From positions 4,703,327 to 4,767,326 of the forward strand of contig JAMKCF010000013.1 of the NCBI GenBank assembly GCA_023634235.1: a stretch of DNA of 64,000 nucleotides, given 5' to 3'. Both the position numbers and the translations under genes were made by a program. The DNA is from Pisaster brevispinus. Its lineage: Eukaryota > Echinodermata > Asteroidea > Forcipulatida > Asteriidae. How positions within the stretch are numbered: position 1 is the stretch's first letter; each line of letters opens with the position of its first letter. This document shows, piece by piece, positions 56,601 to 63,854 of the stretch. The notes beneath the pieces were generated by a model that had not been told where the DNA came from, did no database searches, and saw only the letters and a program-made list of their open reading frames with translations.

Positions 56601-59600
56601 TTTTAAATATGTTTTATTAAACGGTAAATTCGCACTTGAAAAAAGCTAGTTCGATCGTTTTCACTGTACAAAGTGTGATTTCATTTTCACTGGAACATAC
56701 GTAAATTTCCACTTTGTTTTAGGTGTGAATGACCGTGTCGGACTTGAACGCTTTGGCAGTGGCTCTGGCTGGATTACTGTAAAGTCCTATTCTTCAACAA
56801 TGGTTGTTGCAGCCAACAGCCATAGCCGTAACAGAAGTCACTTTACACGAACACGGCCATTGCCATGAGGTCACTCTTATATTGTTTTTTGAATCGCAAA
56901 GAGACCTTACATTTCTATGCTTCATGACAAGCACTGCCTCCTCGCCGTTCTGAAACGTCTTCACCTCTTGGTCTTGGCTCCTTGCGGAGGCCGTCACAAC
57001 GGCTGAGTTCAGGACAGGGGCTGTTGTCTCACTCTCATTGCTCGAACTATAGGTATCATTTAGATCCCTGTTTTCGAGGAAATACAACAAATCATTCAGT
57101 ACAGGCAGCAGTCATCCAAAAGATTCAGTAATTACTCTACTAAAGGTCTAGGGTGAGCTTTGGTAAATGACCTCGAAAAGAAATTGTGTAATTTCTACCC
57201 CAATTCCTCCTTGTTTTAAAGATTGTAATGGCAGCAAGAATTCTGCGAAATGATTTCATCTGAAATTTCCCCGTTGAAATCAATAAACGAATGTTGAAAC
57301 ATTTGAATCTCCAAAACTCTCCTCAAGGCAAGTTTGGGGGATTCAAATTTCTCTGGTATCTGTTTGTGAATGCTGTGGCCAGTGTTGCGGCTGGTACCCG
57401 CTGTCTTGGCGAAGATCGAACCATGCAACTTTAACTCACGCTAGGCCTTGTCCCCTGCAGTAGGGCCCGATTTCATAAAGCCTGTAAGCACAAAAACCTG
57501 CTAAGCACAGAAAAATCTTGCTTTAGCAGAAACAGGTTACCAGCCAACACTCCATAAAGTTTAGATTGTTGCCACTGGTACCCCGCTCATTGCTTGCTAA
57601 GTATAGAAGTTCACTGCCAAGCAGAATTTTCGGGCCCAGATTGTGGATGGAATGGATTTTATAATCACTGTATACTCACTTTGTGGTTTGGTCTTGCATA
57701 CCATCACTGAGAGCCAAATCTGTCAGGTACTTCCCTAGCGTCTCGTACACTAGAAACACCATCTCTACGGATGCTGTGAAAAAAAAAGCACAACTTTTAA
57801 GTTAGGACAAACTACAAGGTACAATTTTACCAATGACATACTATATTGGCTACAACTTCCCTCAACGATAAATTATGGGCTACAACATTGTATCACTTCA
57901 CAATTTTGTATGAATGCTGTCTTTAAATATTTAGCACTTTCTCACATCATTTTAAATGTTCAGATTGTATTGATTTTAAGCTGCACATAATTCAGCACCT
58001 TCTAAATAGAGTTTAGTACAAGTTTGGTCCCCTTATTCTTCTTCATTCTCATCGCACCTTTTCGTGCCAAATAGTGTCCTGCATCCGCTGCGCATTCTCA
58101 GCGGACACCATTTGGCAGCAGACACTTTTTGAGCAGGACACAGCGAGGCATTTCCAAAATGGCACTCAATTATTTTACGGAAGAGCTCCGTTTTGTCAGA
58201 ATTGTGAGACCCAACCTGAACCAGAACATACCAGCGGTACCGCTTTACGCCGCCCCCCCCCCTCCTCCTTCCCTCCTCCTTCCCTCCTCCTCCTCCACCG
58301 CCAAAGTTCAAATCAAATAAAGGTCAATTGCTGTGTTATGGACTCAACTCAAGTGTCAAGACAGGGATGCAATGGGGGAGAAAATGCATTATTCTTACTT
58401 TGGTTTTGAGGCTCTCCAGGTCGAGGGGGTGTTGCGAATGGAGGAAACATGACTGAATACCGTACACCATCGCTATCTCCTGGTTCCTTGTCTTGAATGA
58501 TTTTACTCTTACCGGCGTCTTTGTATGGTACCACTTCTACCTTCATTACTGCAGAGACATTGTCATTAAAAATTGTGTGTACACTAGAAGTGTTTTTTTT
58601 TTCTATGATGGCGTTGGCTCAAAACTATAGGGCCTAAAGGTCGTAAGTGCAGTTTGTTTGCAAATTATTTATTTGTTTATTTATTTATTTATTTTTTTTT
58701 AGGCGTGTTTTGAAGCTCCTGCATGGTAAATGTAGTTTATCGACCAGAAGTGATCTTCAGAGTAGTTGTTTGACCAAAAACCTAACTTTCATTTTACTTG
58801 TAGATTTTGATTTTGATTTCTCAAAATGTATTTGTTTTTCGTAAAAAAAATCTTTTGTTAATTATGGAACATGAAATTGCAATTAATGACCTTATAGCAC
58901 TGAGCTGAAGGGGTAAATGGCATATTTTTGTTTGTGTGTATTTGATTCAATTAGTATTTACTGAATCGAGAAATAAAAATGAAAAATATACAAATACAAA
59001 TGATTGATTAATAGGCTTAAATATAAGTGACAAATCAACGGAAATTTGTGTGTGAATAGTATTTGTGTATAGCAAGACGACTGAGTCAAACACTCCATCA
59101 TCTCAGATAACAGGATTTCAGTTTACAATGATGACTCTGAACTGATAACATTAAAATATTGACAAATTAACGCAGGTAATTTTTAAAACCTTCATCATCA
59201 CAACGAAAAGAAATATAGCAGAATGACGTGCGTCAGTAAACAATTGATTGGTTTTTGTTTTGTTTTTCCTTTATTTGCTGATAGAATGTCAATAAAAGAC
59301 TGCAAGTTTACGACATGTAGCTTTAGACAAGGTCTTAGCATTGCACTGTCTGGCGAGCATCAGTCCTAATGACAGGATTTGGGGCTTACGAACTGCAAAG
59401 TGCATCGATGAAAGCTTTAAAGGGAAGCACACTGCCATCAAATCTCTCTCAAATTTGCCGTTTGGAATTCCTCCTTATCCTTTTTTAAAGAATTGTTCAT
59501 GCACTTAAACACCTACAGTGTGTTGTAACTAGTGAGTAGAGATTAAACAAACCATCAATTTGCCTCTGGAAAGTACAACCAGCTAAAACATACGGTCCGC

Positions 59601-62600
59601 TATTTTGTGAAGTAAATAATAATTTAAAAAAATCTACAAAACAGCGGACTGTGGTCATGAAACTACACAAAAACCACACAATTTCAAGGGACATTTATGC
59701 GAAGCCTTTTATCCTACCCTTACTCTTCAAATATCGTTCTGACCATATTCATTTCAGAACAATTCGAAGGCAATGCGTCCCTTTTAAAAAAAGCTTTTAA
59801 AAGCTTAACGATGCATATGTGTTAGTCTGACACCTTACCACAAAATGCCATCTAGTGATTAGGGTTCCTTTTTTTATCTGAGATGCCCAATTTTGTTCAA
59901 TTTCCTTTTAGCGGTTCTTACATATATTTGTGGATGTAAAGTTGAGTGACGAGGTGTTTGAACTGATGAACTTGGCGACCAAGAAGCCAGCATTCTCCAT
60001 GCTGTCAGCCACAGAGGATGGGGATGTAGGAGTCGTGGAAGATGATATGTCATCCTGGCATCATAACAAAAGTGACAACAACAACAATAACAACAAATCT
60101 ACAGTTATGTTTATTTTTTTTTCAGGGATGCCTTGTGTTTTTAATTTGATTGTTGTGGGCCATTCCGTACATTGTTCTTCTTGAGCAGGAATGGTTAAAT
60201 GTGGTTAAAGAAGGGCTCTGATGTCAAAAGTTAGGTTTTGTGACACTCAGCTCCCAGTAGAGTTCTTATGAAAGTGGAATATAAGTTACACGTCTCTAAG
60301 CTGGAGCAAAAACAACAAGGGAAATTGACTGGGAAAATGTTTAATTATTTTGGACTTGAGCCTGCGACCTCCAGATTAACGTGCCGGCGCTCTACCAGCT
60401 ATGAGCAACCTATAGCCCTATGTTGGCAGTCTTCCTATTCTGTCAATATCTTTGTTCGGGGGTTCCAGTCAGAAGCCATTCAACTTGTAAATAACTACCG
60501 TATAGACAAGGATCACACCAAAGCCCATGATACAACTTGGGAAGCAGCAGCAGAGGGGCCACATTAAGAAGATGCAATTTTTTTTTTTTTTTCCAAAGTA
60601 ATCAAGTAATAAACCACAGTGGAAAATGATTAAATTTAATAGTAACTTTGGGATGAACAAAGAGAAATTGATTAGAAAATCGTTAAGAGGAAGAGTGGTA
60701 TAAAATTTAAGTTCATAAAATCTCACCGCATTTTTTGACGCTATGGAGTCCCAAGTGTTTTGCTTCGAAGTGTCCAAAAGATTACTGCCAAAATCTAGCA
60801 AAATCTGTGGCGCAAAAAAGACACCAAGAGTAAAGTGAAATAATCAACACAAGTTAAAGTTGGAAACAACTTTGTTTTCTTCCTGAGTTTTGAATCGATT
60901 AGGCTACATACATTGCAAAAGTGATTAACTTTGTCTGTTCTTCATTAGATTTTAAAGGTATTATACAGGATCAGTGGAGCTGACAAAATAGTTGCAGATA
61001 ATGTTCATGTTTTGTGTGATCAACCATATACATGAAATAACAAAAATGGGCTTTTGTTAATCAGTAGTGTGAGAAAGGAGAAAATAGTGAGAAAAAAAAC
61101 ATGCACAATTTTCAGCATGTAAACACATTGTCCTTAATTTTCGTCGCAACAACCGAAATCAGCGGTTAAATTTGTTTAAGTTTTCTCGAATATGACTTCA
61201 TTTCAGAGGGAAATATTTCACAGAAAAATGGTTCTAGTATAAAGTTTATAATAAGTAAGCTTTCAGACTCAAATTAAACAATGATGTTTCTGTATACTAA
61301 TTTTAATCTAATTTGTTGAGATAGTTTGATAAGTTTGGAGACTATTTTTATTTTTTTAGCTCCCCTTAAGTTACCTCCCCGAACTCGGATGCCTCAGATT
61401 CTTGCTCCTTTGGTTCCAACATCTGAAGCTTGGCCCCCTGAACCGTCACCAACTTTTCCATTAAAGTCACACTGTCGATCACATCTCTGAAACGGTGGCA
61501 GCAAATATGATTAGGCTCTAGCATGTAATTCATTCTTCTTCTTCTTTTCTAAAAGCTTCCACAGCAGCGTACCAATTGCACAGAGCGATATACTGGAGTC
61601 TTATATTATACAAATAAGGTACTCAAGGTGACTGAATAAAGAGAATTACAATTTTAAGACAAGTTTGGGGGATTTTTGAATTATGAGACCGATTTATGTA
61701 GCACCTGTAAGGGTTTTACAGGGTTCTGTTGGGCATTCAGCAGCAACTGCCAGAAACACCGGGGCTAAACCCATTCTCTAAGCGATGGGTTCTTTTACGT
61801 GCATTACACAACACACGGGACCTACAGCTTTCTGAAGGATGAGGTAATTTGGTTAAGTGTTTTGCTTTAAGGACACAAGTGTCAAGACCAGGACTCGAAC
61901 CCCACACTCAGCCGAGTCAAGTGCGCTTGACTGCTCGGCCGTGACATTGACCAGACAGATGTTGCCGGCTGAAGTGTCATGAAATAAAAACCAACGCATC
62001 CATACCTGTCTAGTGGCTTCGTGTTGAACACTGTGTTATTAAGAATTGTTTCTGCCAAAACATTAATAGACACAGTTCCTTCATCGATCTGAAATCATAA
62101 AAATTGTCAACTGAAAACATTAATGATGCACAAATTGCCAACTATAAATGCTTTTCTGTGAAACAGTTTTAAGATTGGCTGTTAAAGCTGTGCATTCCGA
62201 ACGGCTTTTTGTTGCTACTTTTGTTGGATCTGTTTTATTTTTGATCACCTTTTTTGTTTTTATAGTTTGCTTAGATTTTTGCGTTTGTTTTTTGTCCTTT
62301 TCTTTTGTTCCCCCTTTTTTAAATGGGGTGGGGTGGGGTGGGAATTATCACAGTTTATAAACAAAAATGTTTTGTTATCTGTCCATGTCACACACTCAGC
62401 AGTATACAACTGCTTCTTTAGGACTTAACGATTAGTTCAAACTATATGACAGTTTGTATTGAAAACTACGGCAACTAAACTTCCTCTGCATGTTTAGTCA
62501 AAACACAGTTTAAAAAACCTGACTGAGCGCAATTAGACCTCTTATAGAACTTTAGATTGGTGCTTGTTGGTCCAACAGAATTGTGGAGAGTAAACAAATT

Positions 62601-62989
62601 TAGTAAAAAAGGACTGCTGCAGGTGGTGATGTAGGGGAAGGGGTGAGCAGAGGGCTATAGATCTGTTAATCTGGGGGCACTAGCTTCAATTTAAGGGGGT
62701 AAACATTTATTTGTAATGAAATTTTGTGCAGCTGAAAAAGCATTGACTTACAGAATGACTGACTTACTACCAGCGTTATTCTTGAGCAGGTGTAACTTCA
62801 ACTTAATTGCATTAATGTGGGTGCAATGGTTTGGGGTCAAATAAGTCTATTAGTGATTTATATTGATCTTGGAAAGCATTACCTTATCGTAGACATCGGC
62901 GATCCAAGACGCCTTGCACTGCGTCAAATCAGGCCCCAGTGTATCCCACCCATTGGGGGTTTCACCAATGCACAGCCAGGTTGCTGTAC
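41402..62989 (-). CDS. Latrophilin-like adhesion GPCR, gene 2 (5' partial; 20 exons in window)
   Basis: Exons in transcript order (+ coordinates): 62883-62989, 62006-62088, 61375-61486, 60727-60804, 59922-60054, 58399-58548, 57680-57773, 56911-57067, 55810-55859, 54467-54605, 53345-53448, 51488-51590, 49028-49178, 47916-47982, 47613-47679, 47255-47346, 45582-45708, 44472-44612, 43124-43184, 41402-41694. All phases match. Domains in residues of the partial protein: C-terminal half of an HRM 1-36, GAIN about 40-340, GPS cleavage L353/T354, 7TM about 368-620, acidic tail to 769. The [16 protein letters not shown] run in TM3 and the HRM-GAIN-GPS-7TM order place it in the latrophilin/ADGRL group; TM3 is also close to the ADGRL4 type. 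GAIN carries several N-x-S/T sites. The start codon lies beyond 64000. Confidence 0.92.
41850..42130. repeat. Repeat related to the body of SINE family E
   Basis: Shares ACGAGTCTCTA, TTTGAAATGTGACGTCATCG and AGGGTATCAAA with 2100-2430, partly in the opposite orientation. No tRNA-like head here. Confidence 0.55.
42362..42790. repeat. 103-bp tandem repeat, about four units
   Basis: Units start GCCAGCCTGCAATATGATA at about 42362, 42465, 42568 and, diverged, 42671, with a trailing fifth start near 42782. Each contains GATACACTGTCAACCCT, CTACTGTCT and CAATTCATCAACCNTGGCTT. The period is not a multiple of 3, so it is not a protein repeat. Confidence 0.9.
43124..43184 (-). CDS. Gene 2 61-nt tail exon that sets the final reading frame
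   Basis: Acceptor ctctcattccgtttcag, donor GTATGC; 61 nt, phase 0 to 1. It encodes [20 protein letters not shown]. It is inferred from splice signals and frame. The preceding exon ends in phase 0 and the last exon must be entered in phase 1, so an exon of 3n+1 nt is required between them, and this is the one that fits. Without it the last exon reads TGA at once. I cannot recognise its sequence by family. Confidence 0.75.
43990..44110. repeat. Fragment related to the 49872-50040 palindrome
   Basis: GCCGTTTAAAACCGGCAGGG, GTGCGATAAAGGACCGAGCC and GAAGGC resemble the long palindrome at 49872-50040; CAGCTCCAGATATATCTTTA also matches 50310-50330. Confidence 0.6.
44130..44425 (-). repeat. SINE family D copy
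   Basis: AGCCAAGGACTCTCAGAACA, CCAAGAACCCCACGGAGAGA, GGGTAGGGACTGAAATCCCA and GGTGGAAG near the end parallel 30365-30645. A C run of about 16 (44322-44338) interrupts it. Confidence 0.7.
44472..44612 (-). CDS. Gene 2 exon: rest of TM7, helix 8, proximal tail
   Basis: Acceptor atttactttcag, donor GTAACC; 141 nt, phase 0-0. It encodes [20 protein letters not shown] and [17 protein letters not shown], parallel to gene 1 GVFIFVFHC and [11 protein letters not shown]. Confidence 0.94.
45582..45708 (-). CDS. Gene 2 exon: TM6 to start of TM7
   Basis: Acceptor tttcaactcgtag, donor GTAAGT; 127 nt, phase 2 to 0. It encodes [20 protein letters not shown], the ECL3 residues INEQSL and FTVLNSLQ. Gene 2 has an extra intron inside TM7 that gene 1 lacks. 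Confidence 0.95.
45709..47254. other. Gene 2 intron
   Basis: Contains a possible fold-back between ACACTCTCAAAA (about 45815) and TTTTTAAGAGTGT (about 46041), the GATTTCACAAAG fold-back (46609-46749), a fragment with GAGTTTTGTGATTCACTC (46799) shared with 41775, and G-rich or T-rich runs. Confidence 0.6.
46609..46749. mobile_element. Fold-back element, GATTTCACAAAG family
   Basis: GGGGTGGATTTCACAAAGAG at the left and CTTTGTGAAATCAACCCC at the right. The interior is several short inverted TTAGGACTAG / CTAGTCCTAA-type blocks, so nearly the whole 141 bp can fold. Confidence 0.85.
47255..47346 (-). CDS. Gene 2 exon: end of TM5 and ICL3
   Basis: Acceptor tttcttcttctcgcag, donor GTGAGA; 92 nt, phase 0 to 2. 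It encodes [19 protein letters not shown], then [11 protein letters not shown]. Gene 1 has a 98-nt exon here plus a microexon. I found no equivalent microexon in gene 2. Confidence 0.92.
47613..47679 (-). CDS. Gene 2 exon: ECL2 cysteine and TM5
   Basis: Acceptor attttgacctag, donor GTAAGT; 67 nt, phase 2 to 0. It encodes [20 protein letters not shown]. The CW and FIWSF motifs are intact. Confidence 0.95.
47916..47982 (-). CDS. Gene 2 exon: TM4
   Basis: Acceptor tgttataatttcag, donor GTAAGT; 67 nt, phase 1 to 2. It encodes [20 protein letters not shown]. Its size and phases equal gene 1 exon 12996-13062. Confidence 0.95.
48205..48402. repeat. Degraded fold-back element, CAATTTCATA family
   Basis: AGCACAGCAAAATTGTGCTT, AGATTAAGGTTGCCAGCAAA, GTGACTGGTTTTCTGCTCAT and GCTTTAAGCAGCTTTATGAG in the family order. 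Confidence 0.65.
49028..49178 (-). CDS. Gene 2 exon: TM3, ICL2 and start of TM4
   Basis: Acceptor tttttgttctag, donor GTATGG; 151 nt, phase 0 to 1. It encodes [20 protein letters not shown], then [16 protein letters not shown] and [11 protein letters not shown]. The ECL1 cysteine is present. Confidence 0.96.
49872..50040. repeat. 169-bp near-perfect palindrome (fold-back element)
   Basis: GGGAATAAAAGAGTGGCGAC at the left is inverted at the right as CTCTTTTATTCCC. Arms of about 80 bp include GTTCTTAAACGGCCGTGTAA / TTAAACGGCCGTTTAAGAAC and GGGTCGTGGTCGTGCAATAA / TTATCGCACGACCACGACCC around a spacer of about 10 bp. Related fragments lie at 43990-44110 and 50280-50345. Confidence 0.85.
50450..50663 (-). 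pseudogene. Displaced, truncated copy of the gene 2 TM1 exon and adjacent intron
   Basis: The 214 bp match 53374-53587 without gaps, with about 17 substitutions by my count. The copy carries the splice acceptor and the first 25 codons of TM1 ([17 protein letters not shown]), then loses homology, has no donor and reaches a stop. It is flanked by perfect 15-bp direct repeats CATGGTATATAAAAT (50435-50449, 50664-50678) absent from the source site. It lies downstream of the TM2 exon, so it cannot supply TM1 in order. Confidence 0.88.
50860..51165. repeat. Tandem array of 64-65 bp units carrying TTCCTGATCAGGAA palindromes
   Basis: Palindromes TTTCCTGATCAGGAAA centre near 50983, 51047 and (with one extra T) 51112. 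Between them GTGTTTCCACAATAGGAAAC and GTGTTTTCAAAATAGGAAAC recur with the same spacing. Weaker units flank both sides. Confidence 0.85.
51205..51412. repeat. Fold-back element, CAATTTCATA family
   Basis: GAGCTGCTTTAAGAATGTAT, AGAATAAGGTCACCAGCTAA, GTAGCTGATATCCTGAATAG and AGCTGCTCTATGAAATTGGG in family order. Confidence 0.65.
51488..51590 (-). CDS. Gene 2 exon: ICL1 and TM2
   Basis: Acceptor tgtgttttcag, donor GTAGGC; 103 nt, phase 2 to 0. It encodes [20 protein letters not shown] and [12 protein letters not shown], the R-x-TIHxNLC signature of adhesion GPCRs. Confidence 0.95.
51998..52875. mobile_element. PIF/Harbinger-like element, internally deleted, 878 bp
   Basis: Terminal inverted repeats AGCCCTTTTCACACGA (left) and TCGTGTGAAAAGGGCT (right). 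The similarity extends inward about 50 bp (AACATTCNTTGCGA). It is flanked by TAA on both sides (51995-51997 and 52876-52878), a 3-bp TWA duplication typical of PIF/Harbinger. It encodes only the Myb/SANT-like fragment at 52271-52552; no DDE transposase is present. It lies in the gene 2 intron between TM1 and TM2. Confidence 0.85.
52271..52552 (-). CDS. Myb/SANT-like DNA-binding protein fragment of the Harbinger-like element
   Basis: This 93-residue minus-strand ORF starts at ATG 52552 with a lysine-rich leader ([18 protein letters not shown]). [16 protein letters not shown], then [11 protein letters not shown] and GDQC follow. The W-x-x-EE-x-x-x-LI start, the central IW-x-x-IA and the late QC are the pattern of the Myb/SANT-like (trihelix) domains that PIF/Harbinger elements encode as a second protein. 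That protein helps transposase recognise the ends. After QC the expected RxKW continuation is missing, so the domain is truncated, or an intron starts near CGGTAACG. It is probably non-functional. Confidence 0.65.
   Translation of the reverse strand: MPVISSKKRPAKTSTKDKSKKAKKSWCYEETIALINIMEKETTQSKMDGLTQNGHIWREIADEVANGRNGDQCPVTVCKHTKVGSRRFFTHAC
53345..53448 (-). CDS. Gene 2 exon: TM1
   Basis: Acceptor ttctgtttgacag, donor GTAAGT; 104 nt, phase 0 to 2. It encodes [20 protein letters not shown], then [14 protein letters not shown]. Part of this exon and its upstream intron has been copied into a later intron (50450-50663). Confidence 0.95.
53449..54466. other. Gene 2 intron with a TGTTACTGTAAC-rich stretch
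   Basis: From about 53475 to 54000 the motif CTGTTACTGTAACTG and variants recur dozens of times with irregular spacing, a degenerate simple repeat rich in short inverted GTTAC/GTAAC. The rest is unremarkable. Part of this stretch was carried along in the 50450-50663 copy. Confidence 0.75.
54467..54605 (-). CDS. Gene 2 exon: GPS autoproteolysis motif and tethered agonist
   Basis: Acceptor tctttttgttacag, donor GTAAGT; 139 nt, phase 2 to 0. It encodes [11 protein letters not shown], then [15 protein letters not shown]. All GPS cysteines, the W and the HL/T cleavage site are present. The Stachel peptide TNFAILM is identical to that of gene 1 in its first seven residues. Confidence 0.96.
54606..55809. 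other. Gene 2 intron
   Basis: AT-rich, with a CAATTTCATA-family element at about 55254-55442 (GGGCTCAATTTCATAAAGCT to GCCGCTTTATAAACATGGG). No exon candidate. Confidence 0.65.
55810..55859 (-). CDS. Gene 2 50-nt exon: CxxW motif of the GPS fold
   Basis: Acceptor gtaatgttcaacag, donor GTAATT; 50 nt, phase 0 to 2. It encodes [16 protein letters not shown]. The C-V-F-W is the conserved first GPS cysteine and tryptophan (human CSFW, gene 1 CSYW). The exon is easily missed because it is so short. Confidence 0.9.
55860..56910. other. Gene 2 intron
   Basis: AT-rich. Around 56215-56420 several AGTCCC / GGGACT and AAACAGG-type words recur, but I could not define a repeat unit. No exon candidate. Confidence 0.5.
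56911..57067 (-). CDS. Gene 2 exon: GAIN-B core
   Basis: Acceptor tcctcgaaaacag, donor GTAAGG; 157 nt, phase 2 to 0. It encodes [26 protein letters not shown] and [11 protein letters not shown]. It has several N-x-S/T sites and the inward-facing strands equivalent to NSHVISVSI and PVLFTLPH. Confidence 0.9.
57466..57640. repeat. Fold-back element, CAATTTCATA family
   Basis: GGGCCCGATTTCATAAAGCC at the left, then AGAAACAGGTTACCAGCCAA, CACTGGTACCCCGCTCATT and CGGGCCCAG at the right end. Confidence 0.7.
57680..57773 (-). CDS. Gene 2 exon: GAIN-B strand-helix
   Basis: Acceptor tttttttttcacag, donor GTGAGT; 94 nt, phase 1 to 2. It encodes [16 protein letters not shown], matching [15 protein letters not shown] of gene 1 and LVFIIYRSLGQFL of vertebrate latrophilins. 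Confidence 0.92.
58399..58548 (-). CDS. Gene 2 exon: GAIN-B strand segment
   Basis: Acceptor aatgtctctgcag, donor GTAAGA; 150 nt, phase 1-1. It encodes [16 protein letters not shown], a mid-segment [10 protein letters not shown] and PRPGEPQNQ. Length and phases equal gene 1 exon 4772-4921. Confidence 0.9.
58549..59921. other. Gene 2 intron
   Basis: About 1.4 kb of AT-rich sequence with a (TTTA)n tract at about 58668-58695. I see no exon and no clear transposon. Confidence 0.6.
59922..60054 (-). CDS. Gene 2 exon: GAIN segment with a FLVAKF helix
   Basis: Acceptor gttatgatgccag, donor GTAAGA; 133 nt, phase 0 to 1. It encodes [17 protein letters not shown] and SLNFTSTNI, the counterpart of TATMLLDTLEEGAFVLADN...TENI. 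The open frame on the opposite strand here (59930-60184) is a shadow. Confidence 0.88.
60285..60490 (-). repeat. SINE family A copy
   Basis: GGACTTGAGCCTGCGACCTC and ACGTGCCGGCGCTCTACCAG are the reverse complement of the 11109-11180 head. CTATTCTGTCAATATCTTTG and CTTGTAAAT match the upstream body at 11035-11100. Confidence 0.75.
60727..60804 (-). CDS. Gene 2 exon: GAIN-A helix before the EExxFVLA segment
   Basis: Acceptor ttgcgccacag, donor GTGAGA; 78 nt, phase 0-0. It encodes [20 protein letters not shown], then IASKNA. It matches the latrophilin VDTVDNLLRPEALESWKHM stretch: NLL and the later W are conserved. Confidence 0.88.
60954..61300. mobile_element. Fold-back MITE, GGTATTNTACAGGAT family (copy 2, reverse)
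   Basis: AAAGGTATTATACAGGATCA starts it. The interior (GAGCTGACAAAAT, GAGAAAATAGTGAGAAAA, TGTCCTTAATTTTCGT, TTTCAGAGGGAAATATTTCA) aligns with the reverse complement of 37248-37592. The right terminus is degraded. Confidence 0.8.
61375..61486 (-). CDS. Gene 2 exon: GAIN-A helix
   Basis: Acceptor ccaccgtttcag, donor GTAACT; 112 nt, phase 2 to 0. It encodes [20 protein letters not shown], then [15 protein letters not shown]. It aligns with the latrophilin VRLMEQLVDILDAQLQ helix. Confidence 0.88.
61685..61955 (-). repeat. SINE family C copy
   Basis: GGGTTCTTTTACGTGCATTA, GAAGGATGAGGTAATTTGGT, GGACACAAGTGTCAAGACCA and the reverse B-box GGACTCGAACCC mirror the 18586-18880 element. Confidence 0.75.
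62006..62088 (-). CDS. Gene 2 exon: HRM-GAIN linker helix
   Basis: Acceptor tttatgatttcag, donor GTATGG; 83 nt, phase 0 to 2. It encodes [20 protein letters not shown], then FNTKPLD. It corresponds to the ENAASLANELA-type helix and the start of GAIN-A in latrophilins. It carries one N-x-T glycosylation sequon. Confidence 0.87.
62883..62989 (-). CDS. Gene 2 exon: C-terminal half of the HRM domain
   Basis: On the minus strand the acceptor is tttgatctggacag and the donor GTAATG; 107 nt, entering in phase 1 and leaving in phase 0. It encodes [20 protein letters not shown], then LTQCKASWI. The W, C, W, GPDLxxC and W positions match the end of the latrophilin hormone-receptor motif (GTASYLC...GPDLSNC...W). 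The HRM N-terminal half is not in the remaining 1 kb. Confidence 0.9.
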
Positions 62990-63316
62990 CTGTCCAGATC
63001 AAACAAAGTTACCTTCAAAAATGTGCTCTTTCAAAGATTTTTTTTATATTCAGACATGAAATTGGAAAAATGCAATTTTAAACATGCATATGATATTGTA
63101 AAACCACCACCGGTGAAGTTCAATGCTATAAGTAAGCTTTATTTTATCATCTTAGTTGTTTTCAATACACGGCCTTTTGTTGTTCTCTTTTTTTCCCTTC
63201 AAATTTTGAATCTGCAGCTCCCTACATAAAATGACTTTAAAATAACAAACCACAAAACAAGAGGAGTTTGACCTATGCGTCTTATGAAATCACAAGTTTA
63301 CAAAAGAGCCACTGAG

Positions 63317-63466
63317 CCGGGGTCGATTTCACAAAGCACTAAGATTCATCTTAAGACGAGTTCTCAGTATTACCATAGTGATTTGTATTGTGATGTCACA
63401 CTTTGATTAGCAACTAAGATTGATTTAGAGTTGAGATCAATCTTAACTCTTTGTGAAATCGAGCCA
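63317..63466. mobile_element. Fold-back element, GATTTCACAAAG family
   Basis: CGGGGTCGATTTCACAAAGC and CTTTGTGAAATCGAGCC terminal inverted repeats. Further inside, ACTAAGATTCATCTTAAGAC and GATCAATCTTAACT continue the inverted arms. Confidence 0.85.
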
Positions 63467-63479
63467 AGGACTTCCTGCA

Positions 63480-63760
63480 GGCAGAAATTCTACACAGCTC
63501 AATGGAAGTTAACATCTTATACTATTTTATGAAGATCGCACTGTCTGATTTTTTTTCTCAACTTTCGATATAAAAAGAGGGCACATCTCAAAACGTGTTC
63601 AGCTGTCGAACTCTTGAATTTTGGTGTGGTAATTATGATACAAAATGTACAATTTCGCACATGACCTGCGCCGTACATTGCCTGCCGGAAAGGCCCTGGA
63701 ATGTACAAGGTCAACCTTTTGTAAACGCAGATTACATGGTCTATCATTAACCTATACTTG
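63480..63760. repeat. Dispersed palindromic repeat (copy 2)
   Basis: GGCACATCTCAAAACGTGTT, GCCTGCCGGAAAGGCCCTGG and TTTTGTAAACGCAGATTACA match copy 1 at 36270-36660 in order. Confidence 0.65.
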
Positions 63761-63854
63761 AACATATGCATCAGGGGCTTAATCGTAGGCTTAACTCTTC
63801 AGGCGTCTATTACTATTTTTGCATGAATTTCAATTGAACTTTAAGTCATAAATT

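Noticed and set aside
59930..60184. + strand ORF with an asparagine-rich run
   Set aside because: It is antisense to the gene 2 GAIN exon 59922-60054, which fits splice sites, phase and family alignment.
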